A stretch of DNA of 64,000 nt from Desulfacinum hydrothermale DSM 13146 (GTDB taxonomy: Bacteria; Desulfobacterota; Syntrophobacteria; Syntrophobacterales; DSM-9756). Shown piece by piece: positions 1 to 7,202 of this stretch. The notes beneath the pieces are model-generated. The model was not told the origin of the DNA, searched no databases, and saw nothing but the letters and a program-made list of their open reading frames with translations. Location: contig NZ_FWXF01000001.1 of NCBI RefSeq assembly GCF_900176285.1, positions 313,987 through 377,986 on the forward strand. The letters are read 5' to 3'. Positions within the stretch are counted from its first letter, which is position 1. The number at the start of each line of letters is the position of its first letter. Position numbers and translations under genes: made by a program.

Positions 1-147
1 GGATTGGTTTTTTGAAGCCGGTTTCAGGAAAAGGGCACCTTCAGGTGGGGCGGTGAGGGAAGTTCCTGCTTCCCAATCGCATGTGCAATGTGTCGCAGGC
101 AGTACCTTTTGTCAAGGGATATGGGGATGGGAAAGGAGAATAGGATC
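1..147. other. no gene recognised at window start
   Basis: No convincing coding region, RNA gene or terminator is visible here. The stretch ends in a clear Shine-Dalgarno (AAAGGAGA, about 132-139) that belongs to the selenoprotein starting at 148. The promoter for that gene may lie here or upstream of the window. Confidence 0.5.
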
Positions 148-390
148 ATGGCTCAAGGGGTTTTCGTCCAAGGGGACATGGCCGATTATCGGAGCGATTG
201 TTGATCGGGTTTTCTGGACGTAAGTTTACGTCTTCGTTTCGTGAAGCCCGGCGACACCTTCGCCGTGCTGGTCACTTCCGAGCAGCGCCCCAAGATGGAG
301 CGGGTGGTGGCCCACAACGGCGGCCGGGTGCTGGAAATGGAAGAGGTGGAACCGGGATCGGTGCGTATGGTGATTGCCAAGGCGCCGTGA
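148..390 (+). CDS. TusA-like selenoprotein with in-frame UGA (Sec19)
   Basis: An 80-residue reading frame runs from ATG 148 to TGA 388-390 and is interrupted only by TGA 202-204. The ATG has a strong Shine-Dalgarno (AAAGGAGA) 8 bases upstream. Read as selenocysteine, the N-terminus contains A-D-Y-R-S-D-C-U-S-G, followed by V-K-P-G-D-T-F and a C-terminal I-A-K-A-P. This matches the TusA/SirA sulfur-carrier layout (D-x-R-G-x-x-C-P, then a PGE loop, then an xIxK end). Counting from the Asp, U falls on the TusA catalytic cysteine position, and a Cys immediately precedes it. A hairpin at 217-232 with a G in its apical loop, 20 bases past the UGA, fits bacterial SECIS rules. The Sec-tRNA gene is at 17797-17895. 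The likely role is sulfur or selenium transfer or redox chemistry; the partner is unknown. The alternative is a pseudogene with a nonsense mutation, but the hairpin and preserved frame argue against that. Confidence 0.78.
206..250 (+). promoter_or_regulatory. SECIS-like stem-loop downstream of UGA 202-204
   Basis: The inner stem is GACGTA (217-222) paired with TACGTC (227-232) around the four-base loop AGTT. An outer stem CGGGTTTT (206-213) pairs with GAAGCCCG (243-250), including two G-U pairs. The apical G is 20 bases after the UGA, within the spacing accepted for bacterial SECIS elements, which lie inside the coding region and recruit SelB with Sec-tRNA. Confidence 0.7.
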
Positions 391-428
391 AACTCGAGGC
401 CGGCTTCCCCTCCGAAGCATTTAGGGCT

Positions 429-457
429 TGACCCCGGCCAGGCGACCTGATAGGAAT
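429..457 (+). promoter_or_regulatory. possible promoter of the riboswitch transcript
   Basis: TTGACC at 429-434 is followed after 17 bases by TAGGAA at 452-457, a weak sigma-70-like pair ending about 20 bases before the riboswitch P1 stem. The -10 match is poor, so this is only a candidate. Confidence 0.3.
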
Positions 458-477
458 AGTTTCACAATTGAATCGAG

Positions 478-646
478 CGGTCAGGTGCCCGGCCGTGGGC
501 TTAAGAGGGAATCCCGTGCGAATCGGGAGCGGTCCCGCCGCTGTGAACGGGGACGAAATCCGCGCAAAAGCCACTGCTTCTCTTTTTGAGAAGCGGGAAG
601 GTGCGGAGAGTAGGGCGATCCGTGAGCCAGAAGACCTGCCTGACCG
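478..646 (+). promoter_or_regulatory. cobalamin riboswitch
   Basis: The P1 stem CGGTCAGG (478-485) pairs with CCTGACCG (639-646). Between the arms are the conserved core GGGAATCCCGTGCGAATCGG, the segment AGCGGTCCCGCCGCTGT, and the B12 box GAGCCAGAAGACCTGCC at 624-640. Together these are diagnostic of the adenosylcobalamin aptamer. An intrinsic terminator follows at 713-749, so control is probably premature termination when B12 is abundant. The regulated genes are the small protein at 870 and cobaltochelatase CbiK, consistent with feedback on corrin synthesis. Confidence 0.95.
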
Positions 647-712
647 AAGGGAAGCGGGGCACGGGTGTATGCCTTGAGCTTCCGAGCGCAAGGACCAAGT
701 GAAACTGGGTGC

Positions 713-749
713 AATCCTTAGAGCCGCCGGCTCTAGGGATTTTTTTTTG
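713..749 (+). terminator. intrinsic terminator of the cobalamin riboswitch
   Basis: A 13-base-pair stem (713-725 with 729-741, two G-U pairs at most) with loop GCC is followed by an uninterrupted T-run. It lies about 65 bases after the aptamer and before the first gene, as expected of an expression platform. Confidence 0.9.
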
Positions 750-869
750 GGGAAAGGACGGCCCATCCTTTCCCCGGCACCACCCTCCTCATCGTTTCCT
801 TCAACCCCTAGACCGCCCGCGGGGGTTCCAACCGCCGCGGGCGCCCTTCCCCGAAAAGGAGATGGACCC

Positions 870-1115
870 ATGAAGAGAGGCTTGATCGTCTACGTGACAG
901 GAGGGGCCGAACTGGCCGATGACAGCTGGGGTATCTATGCGTGCATGGACCGCTATGCGGCTCACGAGGTGGGGGTGGCCCGCGACGAGTCGGAGATCGC
1001 CTACAACTGGTGGCGCATGGTCGTCCGGGGCATGCAAGAGGTGATGTGTGTGCGGGCCCGGGTGGATGGAGACGGCATGGAACTGATCGGAATGCCCCTG
1101 CGCCTTTGTGGTTGA
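870..1115 (+). CDS. small conserved-looking protein of the B12-regulated operon, function unknown
   Basis: This 81-residue protein starts at ATG 870, preceded by AAGGAG. It is the first gene after the cobalamin riboswitch terminator and sits 54 bases before cbiK. No family is recognised. The sequence is soluble-looking, with an N-terminal beta strand (GLIVYVTGG), a W-G-I-Y motif, a double Trp (NWW) and a C-terminal Cys-Gly. There is no signal peptide or membrane segment. Its position implies a role in corrinoid synthesis or cobalt handling, but that is inferred only from co-regulation. Confidence 0.75.
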   Translation: MKRGLIVYVTGGAELADDSWGIYACMDRYAAHEVGVARDESEIAYNWWRMVVRGMQEVMCVRARVDGDGMELIGMPLRLCG

Positions 1116-1169
1116 AACGTGCTGGCAAAATCGTTGGGTGACACTTGTGCGGATGCAAGGAGGTGGCCT

Positions 1170-2072
1170 ATGCTGAAACGGTTGACCGTGGTGATGGCTG
1201 TGATGGTGATGGTGGGTCTCCTGATGGGAGGAGCGGGCGTGTCCAAAGCGTGGGCGATGCATGGCAAGGCAAGGCATCAGAAGCAAGCCATCCTGATGGT
1301 GGCCTTCGGTACCAGCGTGCCGCAGGCGCAGAAGGCCTTCCAGATCGTCGACGAACGGGTGAAAGAGGCCTTTCCGGGTGTGGAGGTCCGCTGGGCCTAC
1401 ACGTCCGGCGTGATCCGAAAGAAACTGGCCGCCCGGGGAACCTCCATCGATTCTCCGGAAATGGCCTTGGCTCGGCTCATGGACGACGGGTTCACCCAGG
1501 TGGCCGTCTGCTCCCTGCACACCATCCCGGGAGAAGAATTTCATGAACTTTACGGCAATGTGCGCCTGTTCGCCCAGATGGCCGGCGGCTTCGATCGGGT
1601 GAGCGTGGCGCGGCCCCTCCTGTCTTCTTATGAGGACATGACCCGGGGGGTCACGGCCCTGCTGGATCAGGTGCCCGCAGACCGTAAACCCGCAGACGCC
1701 GTGATCTTCATGGGCCACGGCTCGGGACACCACCCCGCCGACGCGGTCTACACGGCCATGGATGCCCTTTTTCAAAAGGCGGATCCCAACGCCTTTCTGG
1801 CCACCGTGGAAGGCCACCCGACCCTCCAGGATGTGATCCCCATCCTCAAGGCCAGAAAGATCACTCGGGCCTATCTCGTCCCCTTGATGCTGGTGGCTGG
1901 GGATCACGCGCGAAACGACATGGCGGGGGATGAGCCGGACAGCTGGAAATCCGTCCTGAAGGCTCAGGGAATCCAGGCCGTTCCCGTCCTGCGCGGGACC
2001 GCCGAGATTTCCCAGGTGGTGGACGTGTGGCTCGATCACTTGCGCCAAGTGTTGCGTGCTCCTAAGGAGTGA
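1170..2072 (+). CDS. cbiK: periplasmic sirohydrochlorin cobaltochelatase CbiK
   Basis: This 300-residue protein would insert Co(II) into sirohydrochlorin in the anaerobic B12 pathway. Start ATG 1170 follows AAGGAGG. Residues 1-29 form a signal peptide (hydrophobic core, then A-W-A), so it is the exported CbiK form known from Desulfovibrio. The class II chelatase fold is supported by the N-terminal ILMVAFGTS strand, His117 in S-L-H-T-I-P-G-E-E-F, the GHGSGHHP segment near 182-189 and His246 in A-G-D-H-A-R-N-D. These His residues correspond to the metal site of CbiK. It is the second gene behind the cobalamin riboswitch. An exported chelatase does not fit simple cytoplasmic B12 synthesis, and exported forms have been proposed to serve heme or metal handling. 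Its 3' end overlaps the convergent gene by 37 bases. Confidence 0.93.
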   Translation: MLKRLTVVMAVMVMVGLLMGGAGVSKAWAMHGKARHQKQAILMVAFGTSVPQAQKAFQIVDERVKEAFPGVEVRWAYTSGVIRKKLAARGTSIDSPEMALARLMDDGFTQVAVCSLHTIPGEEFHELYGNVRLFAQMAGGFDRVSVARPLLSSYEDMTRGVTALLDQVPADRKPADAVIFMGHGSGHHPADAVYTAMDALFQKADPNAFLATVEGHPTLQDVIPILKARKITRAYLVPLMLVAGDHARNDMAGDEPDSWKSVLKAQGIQAVPVLRGTAEISQVVDVWLDHLRQVLRAPKE

Positions 2073-2890
2073 GACGCCTTGGAGGCCGGGGCGGTGTAGC
2101 TGCACGGGACGTGGGCGACACATTTGCCGCAGACGTCCACCAAGGGGAGGTCGGCGTAGTGCCGGTCGTTTTCCAGGAGCCGGGCGTAGCAGCGATGCCG
2201 GTCGAAGCCGTCCCTTGTCAGTGCGCCATAGACGCAGCGGGAGATGCACTGGGCGCATTCCTTTCCCGCCTTGGCCAGGCAGAATTCCCCTGTGGGACGG
2301 GGCGTGGGCGCCAGGGCGCAGGACGTGACCAGACTTCCCAGACGGCCGCAGCAGCCGGCCGGGGTGATGATCTGGTGATGGAGCCCGAAGGTGCCCAAAC
2401 CGGCGATATAGGCCAGGTGCTTGTGGGACCAGCGGCTCAGGAGCCGTTGTTGGTCGAAGTTATGGGTGGCGGGAGTGACGGCGCTTCGATGACCTTCCTC
2501 CGCCCATCGGCTCTGGAGATGGTCGCAGATGCGGCCGATGAGGGAATTGGTGGCCACATAGGCTTGGGCCCAGGCTCGGGAGGCGAAGCCGGCGGCGTCC
2601 GCCCTGCCGGCGGCATCCGCCCTGCCGGCGGCATCCGCCCGGTTGGAATGGACCACGTCCTTTTGAAACGGTAAGAAGAAGACCACCACGGACCGGGCGT
2701 CCGGCAGTAAGTCCCGGGGAAGGAGGTGGTCCGGGGCCGCCACCCGCGGCAGTTGGTCGAAGAGGGGGTCCTGGGCGGAGGCGATCCCCACCTGCACGGG
2801 GCGCCTCCAATAGTCCGAAGACCGGCCTTCCCTGATCCATTGATCCATGATCCCTTCGATTTCCCCGGCGATCCATTCCTGAGCGTTCAT
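2036..2890 (-). CDS. epoxyqueuosine-reductase-like 4Fe-4S protein
   Basis: This 284-residue protein belongs to the QueG-like family. Key signs are LGTFGLHHQIITPAGCCGR, resembling the family's G-x-x-G-x-x-x-x-L-I-x-P-x-x-G-x-x-x-R segment, and a C-terminal cysteine array (C-x-x-C-x-x-x-C in CAQCISRC, then CGKCVAHVPC) suitable for Fe-S clusters. Start ATG 2890 follows GGAAAGGAC; the frame is open further upstream but has no family signal there. It may be a stand-alone epoxyqueuosine reductase homologue or one of the many QueG-like proteins of anaerobes with unknown substrate. Residues near 83-100 contain three R-A-D-A-A-G units from an 18-base tandem repeat. Its 3' end overlaps cbiK. Confidence 0.8.
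   Translation of the reverse strand: MNAQEWIAGEIEGIMDQWIREGRSSDYWRRPVQVGIASAQDPLFDQLPRVAAPDHLLPRDLLPDARSVVVFFLPFQKDVVHSNRADAAGRADAAGRADAAGFASRAWAQAYVATNSLIGRICDHLQSRWAEEGHRSAVTPATHNFDQQRLLSRWSHKHLAYIAGLGTFGLHHQIITPAGCCGRLGSLVTSCALAPTPRPTGEFCLAKAGKECAQCISRCVYGALTRDGFDRHRCYARLLENDRHYADLPLVDVCGKCVAHVPCSYTAPASKASHSLGARNTWRK
2591..2644 (-). repeat. in-frame 18-bp tandem repeat, three copies
   Basis: Units at 2591-2608, 2609-2626 and 2627-2644 are nearly identical (core GGCGGCATCCGCCCTGCC). They encode R-A-D-A-A-G three times in the QueG-like protein. Because 18 is a multiple of 3, copy-number change would not shift the frame. Confidence 0.9.
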
Positions 2891-3040
2891 CGACTGTCCG
2901 TCCTTTCCCTTACTGACGAGCAGGGCGTATTCCATGCGTCCAATTGCCGGTTTCTTTCCCGGAAAGACAGTGGTAACACATGGCGGCGGGAAAGCAAGCC
3001 CGGTGAACAAAGCCGGGGACCAACCGGAGGTGGAGGACGC

Positions 3041-3538
3041 GTGGGTGCGCAAGGTGCGGATGAGGCACGGGTTTCCGTGGGCGAGCTGGAACGGCGGGCC
3101 CGCCGCTGGGATGTGCTGGTCACGGTGGTGCTGGCCCTGACCCTCTTGATTCCCCTTCCCTTCGTCTCCTTTCGCGCATGGCCGGGAGGGGAGCTCATGT
3201 TGGTGCGGCCCGTGCTTCCCTGGAGTTCCTTTCGACTGTGTTACCTTCCGGCGGGAGGGGACGGGCCGGTGGAGGAGCTGTACCGGTTCACGTGGGACGG
3301 AAAGATCGTTCCCGGAGGCGGGGAGCTGACACACGCTGCGGCGCTGGAATCATGGGAGGCGCCGCTTTTGGGTTGGCAGGGCCAACCCGAATTGGAGCTC
3401 ACCACCCTCTATCGAAACGGCCAATTCCTTGTGGTGCGCACCCGGTGGCGTCCCCTGGTGGTCTGGCCGTTGGCCATGCTCGTGAGTTCCTGGAAGGATC
3501 ACGACGGAGGGTTCCAGGGCGGAGCGGCCGGCCGGTAG
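3041..3538 (+). CDS. membrane-anchored protein, possibly DUF1850-like
   Basis: This 165-residue protein starts at GTG 3041 behind GGAGG/GTGGAGG. One hydrophobic helix lies at about residues 25-45 (LVTVVLALTLLIPLPFVSF). It is followed by a beta-rich extracytoplasmic domain and a second hydrophobic stretch near 140-155. The segment F-R-L-C-Y-L-P, then P-V-E-E-L-Y-R-F, then D-G-K-I-V resembles the F-x-L-x-Y-x-H-S-v-x-x-x-P-V-x-E-x-Y core of DUF1850 proteins. The usual His-Ser is absent and there are no TRAP-TAXI transporter genes nearby, so the assignment is weak. The 3' end overlaps the convergent TPR-like gene by 40 bases. Confidence 0.55.
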   Translation: MGAQGADEARVSVGELERRARRWDVLVTVVLALTLLIPLPFVSFRAWPGGELMLVRPVLPWSSFRLCYLPAGGDGPVEELYRFTWDGKIVPGGGELTHAAALESWEAPLLGWQGQPELELTTLYRNGQFLVVRTRWRPLVVWPLAMLVSSWKDHDGGFQGGAAGR

Positions 3539-4044
3539 GTGATGTGGATCCGGTCCGGGTCGATCCCCGAATCCAATAGCGCGACCACCTGCCGCAGGCT
3601 CCGGCGCAGCTTATGAAGCGCCGTGTAGGAGGAAACCAGGGCGAAAGGGGCGCCCTCCAGTTCCGGATAGGCCTGGAGGAAGGCGGCCAGAGCCGCCTCC
3701 ACGGCGATCAGGCCCTGGTGGTAATTCCTTTCCAGAAGCTCCACGGAGGCCAGGTTGCTCAAAAGGCCGAAGCGCAGAGTCACGTCTTCCACCTCCAGCG
3801 ACAGGCCCTCAAGCAGAAGGCGGCGGGCCTTCCCGGTGGCTCCGTGGTGCAGGTGGATGTGGGCGGCGTCCCGGCAGAGCTGGGCCTGGAGCCGGGTCAG
3901 GCCGTGGGCGCGGGCGTGGTCCAGGGCTCGCTGGAGGTAATGGAACGCCGGGATGAAGTGCCTCCGAGCGCAGGCCCGGTAGGCTTGGGTGGCCCAGAGC
4001 AGGGTCTGCTCCCGCGCCCTTTCTCGTGTCTCATGGTCCATCAT
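3499..4044 (-). CDS. TPR-like helical repeat protein
   Basis: This 181-residue protein starts at ATG 4044 (the first of two adjacent ATGs), with a weak GAGG about 10 bases upstream. It is almost wholly alpha-helical. Helical pairs such as AFHYLQRALDHARAHGL, then LEGLSLEVEDVTLRFGLLSNLASVELLERNYHQGLIAVEAALA, have the spacing and small/large residue pattern of tetratricopeptide repeats. No enzymatic motif is present. It is likely a protein-interaction scaffold; the partner is unknown. It is divergently placed to the HDOD gene at 4116, so the two may share a regulatory region of only about 70 bases. Confidence 0.6.
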   Translation of the reverse strand: MMDHETRERAREQTLLWATQAYRACARRHFIPAFHYLQRALDHARAHGLTRLQAQLCRDAAHIHLHHGATGKARRLLLEGLSLEVEDVTLRFGLLSNLASVELLERNYHQGLIAVEAALAAFLQAYPELEGAPFALVSSYTALHKLRRSLRQVVALLDSGIDPDRIHITYRPAAPPWNPPS

Positions 4045-4115
4045 TTGCTTGCCTCGCGGTCCTATTACGATATAGTGGCCTGTGGAAAGACACGCCGCCT
4101 TGACCTCCCCTGGGA

Positions 4116-4997
4116 ATGGAAAGCATGCATCCTGTGCACCCGCCACGATCCAACGAAGAGGTTCTTCGACTCGTGGGCGACATCCCGCCCTTTCCCCGGG
4201 TGGTGGACCGCCTTGTGGAGCGCGTCAAGGATCCCCACGCCACCATGACCGAACTGGCGGAGATCATCTCCGTGGATCCGGCCCTGAGCGCCTATGTGCT
4301 CCGGATGGCCAACTCGCCCCTGTACCGGCGGGGTTACGCCGCCGCCGTGACCCTCACCGTTTCCCGGGCCTTGCATATCTTGGGGCGACGGGCCCTGGAG
4401 TCGGTGGTTTTGAGCTATGCGCTCAAGAGCCTGCTTCGCCCGTCGTCCCTGGTGGAAAGCCTCCTGTGGGAACACTGTGTGGCGGTGGCCGTGGCCGCTT
4501 CGGAGATCATCCGTCGGGTCCATTCCAAGCAGATGGAAACCGCCTACGTCTGCGGCCTGCTGCACGATGTGGGCAAGGTGATTCTCAACGCCCGGTTTCC
4601 CGACCCCATGCGGGCCATCATCCAAGATCAGTATAACGACAACTGGGAGCCGGGCAACCAGCCGTCGGTGGTCTTGGAAAAGGATCGTATGGGCGTGGAT
4701 CACTGCCAGGTGGGGGCGGTGGCCTTGGATGTGTGGCAGTGCGGCGAGGAGGCGGTCCTGTCGTGCGCCTACCACCACAGGCCCCGGGATGCGGCCCGCC
4801 GATCCATCCTGCCCACCGTGGTGCGCATGGCGGACCTGGTGGCCCAGAAGCTGGAATACGGTCCCGTGCGGCGACCGGAGCTGGATCTGTCGGCGGTCCA
4901 GCGGGCCATCAAGGCGGCAGACAAAGACTTCACGGCCCTTCTTGAAGGCGTGCAGGCCAGAGTCCAGGAGGTCCTCCAGCTGTTCGGCGACCCGTGA
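4116..4997 (+). CDS. HDOD domain signalling protein
   Basis: This 293-residue protein is almost entirely one HDOD domain. The N-terminal part has the family pattern L-x-x-I-P-P-F-P-x-V and V-D-P-A-L-S-A-Y-V-L-R-M-A-N-S-P-L-Y. The centre has a retained H-D pair in C-G-L-L-H-D-V-G-K-V, and later H-H-R-P. HDOD proteins are HD-superfamily members usually tied to signalling, motility or stress, and their catalytic activity is unproven. No receiver, GGDEF or other output domain is fused. ATG 4116 and 4125 are both possible starts. A bidirectional terminator follows directly. Confidence 0.88.
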   Translation: MESMHPVHPPRSNEEVLRLVGDIPPFPRVVDRLVERVKDPHATMTELAEIISVDPALSAYVLRMANSPLYRRGYAAAVTLTVSRALHILGRRALESVVLSYALKSLLRPSSLVESLLWEHCVAVAVAASEIIRRVHSKQMETAYVCGLLHDVGKVILNARFPDPMRAIIQDQYNDNWEPGNQPSVVLEKDRMGVDHCQVGAVALDVWQCGEEAVLSCAYHHRPRDAARRSILPTVVRMADLVAQKLEYGPVRRPELDLSAVQRAIKAADKDFTALLEGVQARVQEVLQLFGDP

Positions 4998-5009
4998 GAT
5001 CCACACAAA

Positions 5010-5043
5010 AAAATCGCCCGACCCTAGCGGGCCGGGCGATTTT
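5010..5043. terminator. bidirectional intrinsic terminator
   Basis: AAAATCGCCCG (5010-5020) pairs perfectly with CGGGCGATTTT (5033-5043) around a 12-base loop. The A- and T-runs allow termination in both directions, between the plus-strand HDOD gene and the minus-strand tRNA-Gly. Confidence 0.9.
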
Positions 5044-5052
5044 CGCGTTCTT

Positions 5053-5129
5053 TGGAGCGGGAGACGGGCTTCGAACCCGCGACCCTCAGCTTGGAAGGCT
5101 GATGCTCTAGCCAGCTGAGCTACTCCCGC
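5053..5129 (-). tRNA. tRNA-Gly(UCC)
   Basis: The 77-base gene on the minus strand includes an encoded CCA end (TGG at 5053-5055 on plus). The acceptor GCGGGAG pairs with CTCCCGC. The D arm contains GCTCAGCTGG and the T arm GGGTTCGAAGCCC. The anticodon loop is CTTCCAA between TCAGC and GCTGA, giving UCC, which reads GGA and GGG glycine codons. Confidence 0.97.
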
Positions 5130-5209
5130 TTGAACGGACGTTATCTAACACGCTCCGCCTTCCTTTTCAACGGAAATTTTGCCTTGCCTTTTGGGAGGGA
5201 ACGTGGGAT

Positions 5210-5237
5210 TTGACATTGTGAAACATCGTTTTATTCG
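5210..5237 (+). promoter_or_regulatory. candidate promoter of the PLP ammonia-lyase gene
   Basis: TTGACA at 5210-5215 is followed after 16 bases by TATTCG at 5232-5237, 54 bases before the start codon. The -35 is perfect and the -10 is partial. Confidence 0.4.
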
Positions 5238-5290
5238 GCCTGTGGTCCCCGCCCTTTCGCGTTCGGATCCCCAACCGGTGAGGAGGAAGC

Positions 5291-6268
5291 ATGGAAAAGC
5301 ATTACGAGGAATCCATCGCCAAGGTGAACATGTTGGAGGTGTTCAAGGCGCGTCGGATCGTGGAGCGGGTCCTGACCCGGACGCATCTCACCGCGTATCG
5401 GCGTCTGTCGGAGGAATTGGGCGCGGAGGTGTACGTCAAGCACGAAAACCACCTGCCCACCAATTCCTTCAAGGTGCGGGGGGCGGTGAACTTCATGGCC
5501 CAGGTGCCCCCTCAGGTGGTGCGTAACGGCATCGTGGTGGCCACCAAGGGTAACCACGGGCTGGCGGTGGCCTGGGCGGCTCAGGAAAGAGGAATCTTTT
5601 GCAATGTGGTGGTTCCGGAAAACAACAACCCGGAACTCAACGCCAACATCCTGGCCACCGGAGCCCAGCTCATCGAGCAGGGAAGCGACTTCTATGAAGC
5701 CCAGGACTACTGCGAGGAGCTGGCGGAAAACGCCGGCTACTACTACCTGCGCCAGGGCAACGAGCCACTGCTGATCACCGGCATTGCCACCCTGGGCCTG
5801 GAGATCTTCGAAGAGCTTCCCGACGTGGAGGCGATTCTCATGCCCATCGGCGGTGGAACGGGCTGCGCGGCGCTGGCCACGGTGATCCAAGGGATCCATC
5901 CCCAGGTGGAGTTGATCGGGGTGCAGGCGGCCAACATGCCGTCCTTCTACGAATCGTGGCGCCAGGGAAAGAAGGTGGTGGTGCCGGCGGCGGAGACGGT
6001 GGCCGACGGCCTGGCGGCTCGGTCCGCCTTCGAAGTCCCCTGGGCCATCCTCAAGGATTGCATCAGCGACGTGGTACTGCTTTCTGAAGAGGAACTCCTG
6101 GAAGGGGTGCGGCTGGCCGTGCGCTATACCCAGAACCTGGCCGAAGTGGCGGGAGCGGCTTCCCTGGCGGCCGCCTTCAAGATCCGCGACCGCCTGCGGG
6201 GAAAGAAGGTGGTGGCGGTCATGACGGGCGGAAACATCAGGGCGGAGCGCCTTCGCGATCTTTTGTGA
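5291..6268 (+). CDS. threonine dehydratase-like PLP-dependent enzyme
   Basis: This 325-residue fold-type II PLP enzyme starts at ATG 5291 after GAGGAGG. The Schiff-base lysine is in N-S-F-K-V-R-G-A (about residue 60), followed by A-T-K-G-N-H-G for substrate binding. The phosphate loop is P-I-G-G-G-T-G-C, and the C-terminal M-T-G-G-N contacts the pyridine nitrogen. The length matches the catabolic, short form of threonine/serine ammonia-lyase, which lacks the C-terminal regulatory ACT-like domains of IlvA. It would deaminate threonine or serine to 2-oxobutanoate or pyruvate; 2-oxobutanoate would lead to propionyl-CoA, which this organism can process. A racemase or other family member cannot be excluded. 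Confidence 0.85.
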   Translation: MEKHYEESIAKVNMLEVFKARRIVERVLTRTHLTAYRRLSEELGAEVYVKHENHLPTNSFKVRGAVNFMAQVPPQVVRNGIVVATKGNHGLAVAWAAQERGIFCNVVVPENNNPELNANILATGAQLIEQGSDFYEAQDYCEELAENAGYYYLRQGNEPLLITGIATLGLEIFEELPDVEAILMPIGGGTGCAALATVIQGIHPQVELIGVQAANMPSFYESWRQGKKVVVPAAETVADGLAARSAFEVPWAILKDCISDVVLLSEEELLEGVRLAVRYTQNLAEVAGAASLAAAFKIRDRLRGKKVVAVMTGGNIRAERLRDLL

Positions 6269-6364
6269 GCGGCCCGTCCTCGGCGTTCCCGTAGGCTCTC
6301 GGCCGCGCCCACCGGCGCTTTCTGCTTGCCGGATGACGGATCGCGGCTCCCGGACTGCGGGATC

Positions 6365-6919
6365 TCACGCGGCCGACCGGCATTCCAACACCACCCGATC
6401 GGCTCCGTCCTTTTCCTTCAAATAGACGTTCACCTGTTCGTCCGGAAGGGTTTCCAGTTCCAGACCCACGAAGTGGGCGCAGATGGGCAATTCCCGGTGC
6501 CCCCGGTCCACCAGGGTCGCCACGCGCACCCTTCGGGGCCGGCCGTAGTCCATGAGGGCGTCCAGGGCGGCGCGGATGGTCCGACCCGTGAAAAGAACAT
6601 CGTCCACGAGCACCACGTCCTTGTCGTCCAAGGAGCCGGGGAGCCGGGTGGCCCGGACCACCGGCTGGGTGTGAAGCCGGGACCAGTCGTCCCGGTAGAG
6701 GTTGATATCCAGGGTGCCGATGGGGACTTTGCGGCCGTGTTCCGTGTCCAGGATCTGGCCGAGCCGATGCGCCAAATAGACGCCTCCCGTGTGGATACCC
6801 ACCAGCACCAGGCCTTCGGGGTCGTCCAGGTCGGCGACGATCTGCCGGGCCATCTGGCGCAGGGCCTCTTCCATCTCCGTATGTTCCATGACGATCCGTT
6901 CTCGAAACTGTCGTCCCAT
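6365..6919 (-). CDS. pyrR: bifunctional pyr operon regulator / uracil phosphoribosyltransferase PyrR
   Basis: This 184-residue protein has the PRPP-binding motif [17 protein letters not shown] (about residues 100-116), the PyrR signature [12 protein letters not shown], and the C-terminal D-R-G-H-R-E-L-P-I. Length equals typical PyrR (about 180). PyrR binds pyr mRNA to promote termination when UMP is high and has weak UPRTase activity. No pyr biosynthesis gene lies within the window. The start ATG 6919 has only a weak ribosome site; upstream sequence lacks family similarity. Confidence 0.92.
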   Translation of the reverse strand: MGRQFRERIVMEHTEMEEALRQMARQIVADLDDPEGLVLVGIHTGGVYLAHRLGQILDTEHGRKVPIGTLDINLYRDDWSRLHTQPVVRATRLPGSLDDKDVVLVDDVLFTGRTIRAALDALMDYGRPRRVRVATLVDRGHRELPICAHFVGLELETLPDEQVNVYLKEKDGADRVVLECRSAA

Positions 6920-7080
6920 GATGTCTTCACTCTCTCGCGGGGCGCACCGAAAATGAAAAGGGCACCTCTCGGCACCCTCTGTCCGGAAGGCCTTTCGGCT
7001 CTTCTCCCAATACTCTCTTACACTAGGAAAGTGGGATCCGCTTGTCAACCGCCGTGCTGCCGGCTTGGCCGGGCCGCTTG

Positions 7081-7202
7081 AGGGGCGGGTTCGGAACCCG
7101 CCCCACCAAGGCTGTCTGAGAATTCTAAAAGCAGCACAGGGCCGGTGAAATTTCAACTGGTCAGAAAGCCACAAAAGGCCGAGAGGCCATTGTCAGACAG
7201 CC
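7081..7202. repeat. composite intergenic repeat, copy 1
   Basis: It comprises a perfect palindrome GGGGCGGGT (7082-7090) / ACCCGCCCC (7096-7104) with loop TCGGA, then a 93-bp module bounded by the perfect 10-bp inverted repeat GGCTGTCTGA (7110-7119) / TCAGACAGCC (7193-7202). Shared words with copy 2 at 8263-8378 include CACAGGGC and GGCCATTGTC. No coding potential is seen. Confidence 0.7.

Noticed and set aside
198-431. Alternative plus-strand reading frame overlapping the selenoprotein
   Set aside because: It has no ribosome site and an Arg/Gly-rich composition typical of an out-of-frame GC-rich translation; the frame at 148-390 carries the TusA-like signal.
801-2258. Long minus-strand open frame (485 codons) opposite cbiK
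   Set aside because: It is rich in His, Arg and Gly without any domain, and lies antisense to a clear gene; such frames are common in GC-rich DNA.
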